Part shown: one piece after another, positions 48,891 through 61,400 of the stretch | Layout: every line of letters begins with the position of its first letter | Numbering within the stretch: position 1 is the first letter of the stretch | Assembly (NCBI GenBank): GCA_035582835.1 | Contig: JAYKAV010003066.1 | Span: 1,112,122-1,176,121, forward strand | Reading direction: 5' to 3' | Origin: Phoebastria nigripes | Lineage: Eukaryota; Chordata; Aves; Procellariiformes; Diomedeidae | DNA length: 64,000 bases | The notes under the pieces: model-generated | What the model saw: only the letters and a program-made list of their open reading frames with translations | What the model was told of the DNA's origin: nothing | The model's database searches: none | Position numbers and translations under genes: made by a program

Positions 48891-51780
48891 TATCACCTCT
48901 CTTAAATGAGTGCTTGAGAAGGGTGGGAAAGCAACTAGGCTCTCTTGGTTCCCTGTGCTTTTACCTGTGACTGTATGTAAATACTTCCTTATTATCGTGA
49001 TGTAAAGGAGACGTATGCCTTTCCTAAATACCCCACTGTAGTTCTTAGGTTCATGAAAGAAACCACAGTTTGTTTCATAAAGAACAGCTTGATTCTTCTG
49101 GATTTTTTCTGAATTGGCACAGTCGCTAGGTTTTCCTAAAGAAAATGTCTTGCCTGAGTTTAAAACGTACACCTTTCTATCAAGTTTTTCTCTCCTTTCA
49201 CTGTAATGAAACTGTCACCCCAAACTTCCAGTTTAGTGCTAGGTAGGGTATTTTTTGACTACTTTATCCTATGTAGTTATTGAATGCCATAACAGTTCAG
49301 TAACTGAATGCGGTCCTGACTGTGTTCAAGACTAGAAAAGCTTAAAATGTCCCCAAAAAACATTTACATAACTAACATGGTAGCCCTGTTGGGATTTTGG
49401 ACTGTGCCATGGATTCAGCAGACCATACTCAGCAATGCTTCCTTTAAATTGTAGTTCACTTCTTGTTCTAGGTTTTTCACGTTACACCGACTGTACATCT
49501 CCTCTTTTCAGCCTATGTACGCGCAGCCTTACTGCACAAAGAGTCGGGAAGGGTCCCTAACCCTGAGGCTAAACGGCAAGACCTGGCTCGAAGCCATACT
49601 GCTTGGGGTTACGTCCATCCACAACACAGTGGCCATGTTCACGCTGTGCAGCCACGGGTCTCCTCTCAACTCTGTGGTAGCCCTGTGGCCCTAACACGGG
49701 ATGTTTTTTTTCCTGTTTCCAAGTTTCTGATGGTGAACGCTGTGCTACAGTTCACCAAGGCAGCAGTTTCCATTTCATAAACATGAGCGTGTGTATCTCA
49801 GGCCCCACGATGTAGCGCTGAGAGCATCTGAGGGTACTTGAGGGTTCAAATCCTGATGAATCATGGAAAAATGTTGGTTGGAAGGGACTGCTAGAGGTCA
49901 GCTAGCCCAACCATCTGCTCAAAGCAGGTTTAACTTCAAAGTTGGATCAGTACTGAAGGTCTTGCTCAGCCAAGCTGTAAATATCTCCACGGAAAGAGAT
50001 TTCACAGACTTTTGTGGGCAATATGTTCCAGTGCTTAGTCACCCTCCTGGTGAAATTTTTTTATTATTGGAGTCCTATCTCGAATGGCGGGTTCCCCAAA
50101 TCCACACTGCTCTCTTGGGAGCTGTCTTTGGAGTGAACTGTCATTGAAATAATACCCCTGGACATTGTTATGAAGAGGATTAATTAAAAGCAGTTGCAAA
50201 ACAGAGCCAGGGAGCAAGCTACCAATTAGGCAGCCTGGACAATTACAGGTCTGGTGTTGAAGATCACTTCCTGGCCTGTCAGTATTACAAATATTTTGCA
50301 TAGCTGGACATACCTTCCTGAAAGAGGCAGAGTTTATTATTGTTTTTCTACCCATGATCCGTACTAGGTCTCTCAAAGAAGGCTGTGAGCCTGGGATGTG
50401 GGAATGGATGCCTCAGAAGCTTTGCCCCTTTCTGCTGCATGGGATCATTCATGCATGGGCAAGAGATTCCTTTTGAAGCCCCTGCTTAGACGAACAGTAG
50501 GGAGCACTTCAGAAATCCCAATGGATGTAGCTGTAGGGAGAAGAAGCTGAGCCTAAAGCCTTTCTGCTGCTGGCAGTGGCAAGCCCTGTGTTCTCTTCCA
50601 ACAGATAGGTAGCGAGCCAAACTCAGCACAGTCAGGTTGCAGGGACAGCACTAGTCAACTGCTGTCCTGCCTGGTGAGCTGCCTTCCTGGTGTTGCGACC
50701 ACCAGGGACAACACGGAGGGTGCCACTTCCACAGGGATGGGCGAGAAACAGCGACCAGCGTCAAGGCACTGGACCTTCTCTGTATGAAAGCAATTTCCCA
50801 TGCCTCACTATCAACTGAAGAGGAGAAATTTCCTCCAGTGAGCCAACTCTTAGCGTTCTCCTCTGCACTAGCACCAAGACTTTTATTACTTAGCCTGGCA
50901 GGTGCTGATAAATAATTTGGTAAGCCCAGTTGTAGACACACCACTCAAAAAAGTACAAGAGAAAAAAGGTCCTTTCTTCTTAGGGAATTAATTCCAACAT
51001 CTAAATAAACCACCATAAATAGAGCAAATAATAAAAGAGAGGGTTAATTCTTTCAGCCAGGGTGTTACATGGATGCTGCTGGTCTCCTTACAGGAACAAG
51101 TTGGGTTATGTTTTTTTGTTTTTCTGGCAAAGATGGCAAGAGCTTTGGGGATGTCAGTATTTTTCAGGTGTAGCAGGAATTCTATGGCTGTCAGTGGGTT
51201 GCTTCAGATTGAGAATGGGACAAATTTTTAATAACAGACAGAGCCCAGTGGCCTCATTTTGACTGACGTGCCTGAACTGGCAGAGGGGACAAGATGGGCA
51301 ATTCCAGTGAGCAGAACCTGAGGCTGCCAGCTGGGAATTACACCGTGGAGCAACCACCGGTGCTCAGCACCACCGAACTCTTACAGCTGCAACTTGCAAA
51401 TTTCTCCTCTCTTAAGGGCTGCTGCTATCATCTTCTGATCCATGTCCCCCGCTGTACTTTAGAATGATAACAAAGAATGTAATTATACTATTCACAGGAC
51501 CTGTAAAGCTTCTCACCAAAGCTGCTACAATATTTGGAAACTCATTTTCTAGAGCACTGGGTCTCAGTGATAAGACCCCTGCTTATGGATTAAATTTATA
51601 GTTGTGGTGAGCCACAAGATAGTTTTAGGTGAGAAAATACTAAAGCACAGCTCCGCACACGTGAAGATTTTCTGTGACAGCTAAGGCCCACGCACGAATG
51701 GAAGCTGGTCTAGTAACAACGGAGCAATATTAGTTGTCCCTTAAAATTCAGCGGGATACAAAGACAAGGCAGCCTGGCTT
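48891..51780. other. Intergenic region between LIMS1 and RANBP2
   Basis: About 2.9 kb with no recognised exon. It contains an old CR1 piece at 49862-50095. The remainder has no identifiable family or RNA gene. Confidence 0.7.
49862..50095 (-). repeat. Old diverged CR1 fragment, minus orientation
   Basis: AATCATGGAAAAATGTTGGTTGGAAGGGACTGCTAGAGGTCAGCTAGCCCAACC and the later 'ACAGACTTTTGTGGGCAATATGTTCCAGTGCTTAGTCACCCTCCTGGTGAAATTTTT' stretch match the CR1 3' pattern with many differences. It is clearly older than the copy at 22.9 kb. Confidence 0.8.
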
Positions 51781-52054
51781 CCCAAGGAGGCTGGCAGCCG
51801 TTAAGCCGTGCCCTTACCCCGGCCGCGCCAGGCCGCTCGACAGTCCTGCGCCCCTCACCTGGCTCCGACCAACGGCCTCGCGAGCCCCTACCACCAGCTC
51901 GCCCCCTTCAGCCGGGGGAGCAAAGAGGCCCCACGCCACCACACCGGGACTAGGCCCTGAGAGCGCGGCTCCCGCAGCCACCCCTCCTCCCCTCCCGCCG
52001 CCCTGCGGCGGCTGCGTACTCCCGCTCTCGCGCCCGCCCCTCCCCCCCCCCGGG

Positions 52055-52081
52055 GCGCATGCGCGGGGCCGGCGCACGCGC
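52055..52081. promoter_or_regulatory. RANBP2: Two tandem NRF1-like sites
   Basis: GCGCATGCGC and GCGCACGCGC, with centres 17 bp apart, match the core of the NRF1 consensus (GCGCAYGCGC). Binding is inferred from the motif only. Confidence 0.6.
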
Positions 52082-52364
52082 AGAGTGCGGTGCCGGCCGA
52101 GGCCCCGCCCCGCCCTCCCCTACGGCCGTTGGTGGTGGGAAGCGGCCGGACGCGGGGCGAGGGTGCGGGGCGGTGCTTGCGCAGTCGCCGGAGCAGAGCG
52201 CCCTGTACGGTTGCGCGGGAACTTGCGTAAGGCGCGGCGGTGGCCGCGTCCTTCCGTCGCTTCCTCCTTCCCTTCCTCCTTCCTCTCCGAAGGCGCCGCG
52301 CGAAGGCCGGCGGAGAAGGCGTTCCGCCTGGAGGGAGGCCGGGCGCGGCCCCCGCCGCGGCGCC

Positions 52365-52439
52365 ATGATGAGGCGCACGAAGCCCGAAGTGGAGCGGTAC
52401 GTCGCCTCCGTGCAGGCCGCCGCGCCTTCCCCCAGAGAG
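52365..52439 (+). CDS. RANBP2: RANBP2 exon 1
   Basis: Encodes MMRRTKPEVERYVASVQ and AAAPSPRE; donor AGAGAG|GTGAGC, phase 0. Two adjacent in-frame ATGs (52365 and 52368) are possible starts. Human RANBP2 starts MRR, equivalent to the second, while the first has G at -3. The frame stays open upstream to an ATG at 52059, so the start rests on similarity and not on a stop. Confidence 0.93.
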
Positions 52440-55400
52440 GTGAGCGCTGCCGGCGGCGGCGGGCCCCGGTGGGGGCCGCCAGCGGACTTTCTGCGGCCTT
52501 GCCCTTATCGCCTGCGCCGGTCCCGGGGGGCGTTGCGGCTGCTGGCGGCCGCCCGCCCCGTCCTGGCTCGGTGCGGCCCGTGGTGGGGTCCCTTCCCGCC
52601 CCGGCTTCGCGTGGCGCCAGGCCTGAGGGGCGGCTCGCGTGGGGCGGCAGCGGCGGCCCTCCCTCGCGTTCTGAGGGGCGGCCGGCTCCCGCGCAGCCGG
52701 GCGGCCTGGCTGCTGCTCTTGCCCGCGTGGAAGAGGCCCGGTGGGGGCCTGGCTGCTTTCTCCGTGTACTGCGGCTCCCCGCCCCGTGTCGGGCGCTGCG
52801 GTGCTAGGGCTTGGTCTGCTCTGCCTTTCCTCATCTCTGGCGGTAGGAGGAAGAGGGGGTTATGGCGTCTCTGGGAGTATTTCTGAGTCCGCATTTACTC
52901 AGGGTTTCTTTAAGTCGAGTAAGGTAGGGGAAGCTGCTGCGAGGAAGGGCGTGGGGTTTCGCTCACTGGAAGTGCTTGCCCTAACCAGGAACAGTGGTTC
53001 ACCAGAGCTGTGCACCTGCCTTTTACACCTGGTAAGCCTTAGTGTAGCTTTGAAGAGCCCACCAGCTCTTTAAGTACAGCATTCTTCAGTTTTGTNAGAG
53101 TGTAGTTCCTAAGTTTCCTGAGTTTCTTTTTTTTTTAGAAGAATAAAGAACTCAAATAGGGAACATGTGAGACACTTTCAGTTTTCTTTTATGTGCCATG
53201 TGATTAATATTCTTGTCAGTATGACTGCTTTGTGAAATAACAAGAGAGGGAGAACTGGGAGAAAATAATTTTCCTATTGTATTTTAGTAACTGGACAGAA
53301 GGATGAGGAACTCTGCATGATTGGTTACCTTTCCATTAGATCTGGAAAACGGTATACAGGTTACAGTGAGCAGTCTCATGCAATTCATGGGAGCTATTTA
53401 ATCCTGAAAGATCCTGTTCTGCTGCTCTGAATTGATTTTTATTGCGGAGGTAGAATATTCAGCAGTGTGTTGTGTAGCATGAATGCTTCCATGTTCACCA
53501 TTATGCAGTAGAGCCTTTATGCAGGGCCTGTGTACATCATCATCATTTGTACCTTTCCCAACAGCAACAAAGTTGTCCTGTGTCTTTGTTTAATTGTCTT
53601 GGGTGCTGTTTAGACCAGACAATGTCAAGTACATCACTGATCACTGCCGGAATCAGAGATGTTCTTTAATTGTTTTGATGTTCTTATTGAGTTCAACAAC
53701 AAAAAAAAATCCTCTCCTTCTGTTGTGCCTAAGGCTGACTGGTGCATATTTAGGTGTGGGGTTTTGTTGTTTTTTTTTTGTTTTTTTTTTGTTTGTTTGT
53801 TTGTTTGTTTTTTTAAGTAACGCTTACAACTAATTGTATAGCACGGTCAGTGGTGGAAATAGTTACTGGTTTTCTTGTTGTGTTGATTTGGGGGGGGGGT
53901 GTGTGCTTATAAGGCTGCAAAGCATTTATTTTGAGGTTTCTTTTCATCCATGTTTAAAAGGAGATGCCAAGTGTGACTCCACTCTGACATATTTCAGTGT
54001 TGTCTTTTTATAACATACTTCAAAAATACTTTAAGTTTTCAGTCTGTATCTTAGGAGGCCTGGTTTCATTCTAAACCACCTCTTAAAATTTTGCATGAAT
54101 AGTGGGGGTGGGAGAGGGAGGGAGACTAGTAATTCAAGTGTATTTAAAATGTACACACTTGTTTGGAATCATAGATGTAACTAGTTCCAGTATTTTTTGG
54201 TTCACAAGCAAAATCTGCTTTTGAACTGATACTGGGAGCTCAAGCTTTAAATTTCTGTCCGGTTTACTTCTACCTTGAGGTTTTTGCTTGTGACTTAGTC
54301 AGTTCTTTAGCTCATTCCTTTCACTCTTTTCCTCCTGCCCATGCTTCTGCCATCTTGCCCTCTGCCTGCTCTCTGTGTGTTTCTTTTTGTTTTGCTTTTG
54401 TTGCTTCCTTGTTCCACCCCCCAAAAAATACCTTCGAAGATGTTTCACCTTTTGCCTATCGAGTGTGCATGTTCAAGTTATCTTAGGCCAACAACATCAG
54501 AAATGAACTACTGCATAAATACATTTCTTACGCAAACTGAGAATGACTTAGGTGGAAATTGCTTTTTTCCTCAAGTATATTTAAACAATGGTGTCTGATG
54601 ATGGTATACTACAGCCGGGCTAAATGATGGATCTCTCTTGGTTTGTAGGATTTTTTTTTTTTTCTTTGCTACATTGCAACAAAAGAGATTAAATATAGCT
54701 GATCCCATTCTTCCACTCTCTTTGATCAGAAGTGTTTATGAAATGCCACATGTACAAGGGCTTGTTGCTTGCTTCACTTGTAATCTCTATTTTGCCTAGT
54801 AGCCTTTGCCAATTATAGGAAAAACTCTTTTTTTCATTCTTAATCCTACATCTTTCAAAAACAAACCCTTAAATATGAGGAGTGGACTTGAGCTGGTAAC
54901 TAGTTGTCAAATTCAGTCATTTAGAAGTATTATGCATTGCTGAAAAGAAGGCTCACCCTACTGAATTATTTTAAAAGTACTGTATGTCTAAAGTATGTCT
55001 GTCATGTTTTTTTCTCCTTCAGAAATCAATGAAAGGATTCCTCTTTGCTAAGATGTATTTTGAAATAAAAGAATATGAACTTGCTAAAAGGTAACATACA
55101 TTAATGTATGTTTGTTTTTCTGTTCTCTAAAGTGTAAGAGAAAAGCTAAAAGAATATGAAGTAGACCAGAGAAACCAAGATCAATATCATGCTGTTTTTA
55201 GCAGTAAATGTGGGTATTGAGTGCCATTTAAATCTTTATAAAACAACAACTTAAAAGAAGATCAGTTATGTGTTACTGAAAAACATACCTGGTTGAAATG
55301 GCTTTTTTTTTTTCTCATTGCACTATGTAGTTCTTACCGTTTCTGTGAACTACTGCTTTTTTTTAATAAACAGAAATACTTGCTGGCAAGTAGGTAGCAT

Positions 55401-58400
55401 CTGTACATGTAAAACAATGTTGCTTCTTACTTTAAGGTCCAGACAAGGTATCTAGAACAAAATACGTCTATACTTCCTGTATGACAGGTTAAGTTATCAT
55501 TATAGGTCAGGGGAGGGAGTATTATTGAAAGATATTGGTCAAGTAACTGACTTTTTTCCCCTCCATAGGTATATATCTACATACCTCAACATACAAGAGA
55601 GAGATCCCAAAGCACACAGATTTCTTGGACAAATCTACGAAGCTGAGGATAACATAGAAAAAGCTTTTGGGTGTTACAAGGTTAGTACTACACTGATCCC
55701 TGATGTCCTCCTTTATTCCTTTGTAAATGGACTTTTAAAATCCTTCTGTGCTGGACATTCTCAAACCCATAGAAGAAAACGTGTTCCTGGAAAAGCTGTA
55801 TTATTTATACACATTTTACAATGGAAAGCATGTGAAGCTCTGCAGAGGAGATTCTTCACTTGATAGCACTTGCTTCAGTGGTATATGTTTAAGTTAATCC
55901 TTTTTTTTGTTGTTCTGGACTTGATCTTTGTGCTAGCTGCTGTGAAATTCTTCCCATGTCATACGTTGACTTTTGGACTAAGGATCTATGACTGTTGTAG
56001 AATTCCTTAATGTGGACTGTGATGATAACAGGAATCTAGTTGCTACTAGAAGACTGTAGGCCTAGTGGGTTTTTTGTTTGGTTGGTTTTGGAGGGCATGG
56101 GGGCAGAAGGGAGGGGCAAATCTAATTTTGATTAGGCAAGCTTGTAAATGTCAAATTCCCAATTGGAATGTCTTCGTTCTGGTTTTGGGGAGGGAGATGA
56201 TGTGCTCAGAAGTCTGGTTGCCAACACAACTCCATGAAGTGCTATCACACTTCTTAAAATGTGCGTCTCAACTATTTTTTTTAAAAGTGTCCACATCTGG
56301 CTAGACTAGAGGTCCTTATAGTCCTACTGCCTGTAGCAGTAGCTAGTGGTAGATCCAGAGGAGCTGGCTTTTGCATTATTTCTCTTATGCTCTCCTGAAT
56401 TCCACCACTGTAAACTAGTGGTGGCATTTAGAAAGGCTTTTTTTAATATATGCTATACTGATAGATCTAACTAATTTGAATAGCTGGGTCTGTGGGGGGA
56501 TAACTTTCTTTCCTGTTCTATATGGATCGTAAGATCAAGTTACATTTTTTTTTTCCTCCTGTGTGTGCATGGGGAAAACTTAGCGTTCTGTGGAGTTGAA
56601 CCCAACACAGAAAGATCTTGTATTGAAGATTGCAGAGTTACTATGTAATAATGACATTACTGATGGAAGAGCAAAATACTGGGTTGAGAGAGCTGCTAAG
56701 CTTTTCCCTGGGAGTCCTGCTGTTTACAGGTTGAAGGTAAATTCCAAATTACCTCTGTTCTGTGGCTTAAAGAAACTTTCAGCATCTGATTGGAGTGCTT
56801 CTTGCATGTCACCTCACACAAAACTCTTCCTGGCTAAGTTATTTTAGAATCTTCAATATTAAATCTATTAGATGTTACTTTCTTTGCAGTCTGACACTTT
56901 TGTCTAGCTTTCAAGAAAGCTGCAGCTACAGGCTTTCATACCCTTTTTAATGTTTCAAGGTTAATCCTCTTCAAAAATGCTGAGAAACTGTGTTAGTTAT
57001 CACATCTGAGAAGTTCAGACTAGATAGGCAGTACTTGACCTTTCTATTGTGCGACTGGCAGGAAGGTAGCAGGCCTGTGAACTCAGGCTTTCTTGCTCTA
57101 CGCTGCTTTTTTGTTTTTAAATCTGTATTATGATTAACTCTGCAGAATGTGAGAAATGCTGTAATTCTCAAATACTGTGTAAATGCTTTCAGTCATGCAA
57201 TCTCACTTTTGCACAGGTATATTAATTTTGTGTAGCTAGGCAGCAACCACATTGAAGTCTTAAGGTGTCTGGTTTTTTTAAGCAAGGTAGTCTATGGCAG
57301 GGTATGTTATCATTGAACCAAATGGTTTGACAAGCATTACTTACTGTTGGTAAGAGGCAAATTCTTCTGAGGATTTTCTTCTATGATAGTTATCTCCATT
57401 TTTTAATATTTGACTATTTCATCAAACTTTATGTAATACCTGAAAGCTATTAAGAGTAATGTAGTTTGAGTAATGTAGTCTACGTAGTGGAGGAAGGAAA
57501 ACTGTCTGGTACTGTAGTTGCTGAAAAGGGAACGTGGGAAATGAAATATTAACATGTTGCCTTCATGTTTAACAGGAGCAGTTATTGGATTGTAAAGGTG
57601 AAGATGGATGGAATCAGCTTTTTGACTTGATTCAAGCAGAACTTTATGCAAGACCAGATGATGTCTACATAAACATCAGACTAGTTGCGCTCTACCGTTC
57701 AAATAATAGATTAAGAGATGCTGTGCTCCATTGTCAGGAGGCAGAGAAGAAAATACCTTTGCAGTCAAGCTTGGACTGGTGTTCCTGTGTTGTAGAGACA
57801 TTTGAGGTGTTTAATCATATTTTGATCCTGTGATAGTCTTCTGTATCTTTTTAACTAGTCTATTTCTCTTGGTGTCATTACTCTGACAGCTATTTCTCAA
57901 GTGATTTAACTCCTTCAAATGCAAGTCTGCTGAAACCAGTGGAATTACAAAATACTTCTTGGGTTTTTTTAATTGGAATTTTCTCCCTAAAATTAAGCCT
58001 TATAGAGCTATTGAGTTTCTAACTTCAAAAGCTGAGTTAGATACAGCAGTTCCATTAGGGATAAAATTGCTCAGGCAAATAGTTCCCTGGAACTTTGCTG
58101 CTGGAGAATATGTTAAGGTCTCACCTGTGAAACTGGATTATACAGTAAATGCTACTAATATGTTTTGGAGAAGTACTGCCCTTGCCTTCATGGAAGGATG
58201 ACTGTTCCTTATCCTGTGATGAACTTTCTTCTTTAGGAATATCTGGAATCTTTACAAGACTTGGAGTCTGATAAAAGTAACTGGAGAGCTGTCAAGAAAG
58301 ATCATCTGTTGGCCTATTCCAGCTTTGTCAAAATGACACTTTCTTCTAGAGATGTTCAGGAATGCAGAGAGACACTTGAAAGGTACTGTTTTAACTTTCC

Positions 58401-61400
58401 TATTGTAAAAAAAAAAAAAAAAAAAAAAATTCTTTAAGAATAGTTTTGGTTTTGGTTTGGTTTTGTTTGTTTTGTTTTTGTTTGTTTGTTTTGTTTTTTT
58501 CTTCCTGGGTCACAGAACATCTACCAAGCTTGCATTTCACTGCTTAACTTGTTTGTGGATGGGAGAGGTGATTCCCTGTACTAGCCACTAAGAATGGTGG
58601 TTTGAACCCCAAGCTATCTTTTGGGATAGCAAGCTGAGATGCAAGCCTTGTTTGAATAGTCAGCACACAGCTGTGGAGAAGACTCCTTGATATCCTGGGT
58701 CAACTAACTTTGTACCTTTTTTCCCTTCAGTAAGAGAATGTTGTTCTGTACTTCAGCAATTGATTAATCCCGATTTTCCAGACAATTAAAAAACCACCCA
58801 ACAACAAAAAAACCAAAGCCACCTCTTATGTATCAGCTTTGTCCTGGTCATTTTGTTCTAAATTAACACAACACATACTGGAATAATTAGGAACTTTTAG
58901 GTATATAGAATAATTGGGAAGGAGGAAGCCACTTGCAGTAAGAACGCTCTCCTTCAGGGAAAACCGATGGTGTTACAGGGCCAGCTAAGCCAGCTGACTT
59001 CAAGACATATCATCTGTGGCACACCTAGAGTGGTACAAAACAATGTTTGTAGTGAATGTATTGATTAAGATCTGTGTTCCTTTCTTTCCGTTATTTTCCC
59101 TTTCTTACTGGCTTTTATTGACTTACCTTTGTTCCTCAATTATGCAATGGCTGTTATATTGTCTTTTGTAAAGCAATATTCTTCAGTCTGTTAATCTTGA
59201 ATGGGTATTTGAAGCAATACAGACAATGGATGAGGAATACTTAATGCCCAAGTATGTTTTATTTCCTTTTTCTCCTCTAACATTGACCAAAACCATCTTG
59301 GGTTTTCTGCTGCCACTTTATTAGAGCCTTTCAGGGTGATTGCATCTGAAGCACTTCCAGATCATGGCAATGCTAACAGGCATTATAGTTTTGTCAGGTA
59401 ATTGAAAGAGTGTTTTAACTGTTTTCTGGAAAGCCTCTCCTGAGCGGGGGTTGTGTACTAGCCTACAGCTACTCAGATTTCTACAGTACCTTCTATTTTT
59501 GAAGAGCCTGTCTAGCTGTATTTTGGGCCTTTCTGCTGAATGAAGGAAAGGGAAGAGCAGAGTGACTGTTGTCTCCTCCATGTCTCTAAATCTGCAGTGG
59601 TGAACAAGTTTATCTGTGTGGTTTGGGAGAATAGTTTTGAAAGCAGCTGTGCAAAGATGTGCTGAAAAAGACTGTAAATATCTAGGTAATAATTAACATG
59701 TCTTACTTCAGTAAACTAAGTTGAGAGCTTTGGGAGTTTGAGATCATTATTGTACTTTCTAGCGCAACTAAGGTTTAAGCAACAGAGACAGTACTAACCA
59801 TTGACTCATGAAGTTACTTGATTCACAGTTAAATAACATCATCCAAAACCATCTGCTATAGCTTTTACTAGGACTCTGTTTAGAATGAGTCTTCTCTACA
59901 TTTTAGTTTTGATCGTGTGCTTCAGTCAGTGAAACCATATGTGAATGGGGCTGATGAGTTGTCTCGTACCTTTGTGGAAATGAAAGGACAGCTATACATG
60001 CATGCTGGAACTTTGCTACTGAAAATGGCCCAACATAACGAGGCACAGTGGAGAGTTGTGTGTGAACTAGCAGCATTTTGTTATCTGATAAGTTTCCAGG
60101 TAAGTTATTTTTCAATTTATGCCTTTAGTTGATGCAGTTCTTGAAATGTTCTTGCTGTACATGTGTTGAACTCCTGTATTCCTGAGATGAACTAGTGTTT
60201 GTGTGCCGAAGGAAAGACTCCCTCCCTCCTCGCTCACCAAACCCTACTCTTTCACAATTCTTTAAAAGGTTTCAAATGACATGAATAGGGTAAAAGTGTA
60301 TCTTCAGCTGTTACCCTTGTCAGAGTAACCTGATTCTTAAAAGCTAGTGAGTTTATTTCCTACAGTATATTCTCTTTTCTGTAATACAGCTGAACACATA
60401 TGTTAAGTATTAGGCTTATTATTATAGGGAGGGAAGGGGATGAACTGAATAGTTCCCATATACTTGTTGCTTAGACAGCAGAACTGAAAAATCAAGCTTA
60501 ATTCTTTGCCTTATGAAGTAAAATTGATTTGTGCTTTTTATGCCACTGCTTGCATTCCAGGTATTACTTGCTCTTGTGCACACTTAATGTTACTTGCAAT
60601 AGCTATAATTGCCCACCTAGGGGTTTTGTGTGTTTTGGGTGGGTTCCCTGCCCCCTCCCCCACCCTACCCCCCCAGGATCTGTGACATAGTACCTTCAGA
60701 ATGAATTATGTATTTTTTTTCTATAGTTTTCTAATGCCAAAAAGAAGCTTGTTTCCCAATTCTTAAGACTAAATGATCCGCTCTTTTTGTGAAAAAGCTG
60801 TAACAATTCTCTCCTTACTTCACCAGGTTCCTAAACCAAAGTCAAAACTAATAAAGGGGGATCAAACTGGACAAGATGTGCTAGAAATGTTGGCCTGTGA
60901 TCGAAAAAGCCAGTCTGGTAATAAAAATAGCTACATAGTTCCATTTTAGTGTTACAGATAGTTACTTTAAGAGCTAAGTGGTTTGTTAACACATTTGTTA
61001 TCTTGAAGTGTAATGTTAACACTTCAATATGCAATAAAACCTTCTAGATTCTGACTACATACGTAAAACAAAACAGTAGTTTGATCCTGACACCTAAAGT
61101 TTTTTCTCTCCTCTTTAGCATGCTAGTAGAGTGTGTTCTCTTTTTTCAAGTGTGGGGTTTTTTTCCCTCCTTTTTGCCTCTCCAGCACACTGAGATAGAA
61201 TTTAACTTTTGTGGTCTCTTAATCTACTGGAAATGGCTTCTGCCTGCTGATACTATTTTGCAAGTATTGTTAGACCCAGGAGGAAAAGAAAATGTTACTG
61301 TTTCCCTGTCCTTTCCATCCTCTTACTTGTTCATCAGCTTTGCTCTTTGCTGCTAAGTATAGATGGTTTTTCAGTCTACAAACTCTTGCAGGGCCTAGAT

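Larger units (their letters stand above)
51780..52640 (+). promoter_or_regulatory. RANBP2: RANBP2 CpG-island promoter
   Basis: A dense CpG island spanning the first RANBP2 exon. It has no TATA box. It carries GC boxes (CCGCCCC, CCCGCCC) and two NRF1-like cores, GCGCATGCGC at 52055-52064 and GCGCACGCGC at 52072-52081, about 300 bases before the ATG. This pattern suits a broadly expressed housekeeping gene. Confidence 0.85.

Noticed and set aside
51734..52807. 357-codon open frame across the RANBP2 CpG island
   Set aside because: It is in a different frame from RANBP2 exon 1, is Pro/Arg/Ala-rich, and is explained by the low stop frequency of GC-rich DNA.
55681..55863. Continuation of the RANBP2 exon 3 frame into the intron
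   Set aside because: The donor at 55681 and the in-frame, protein-matching exon 4 at 56584 explain the gene. The open run looks accidental.
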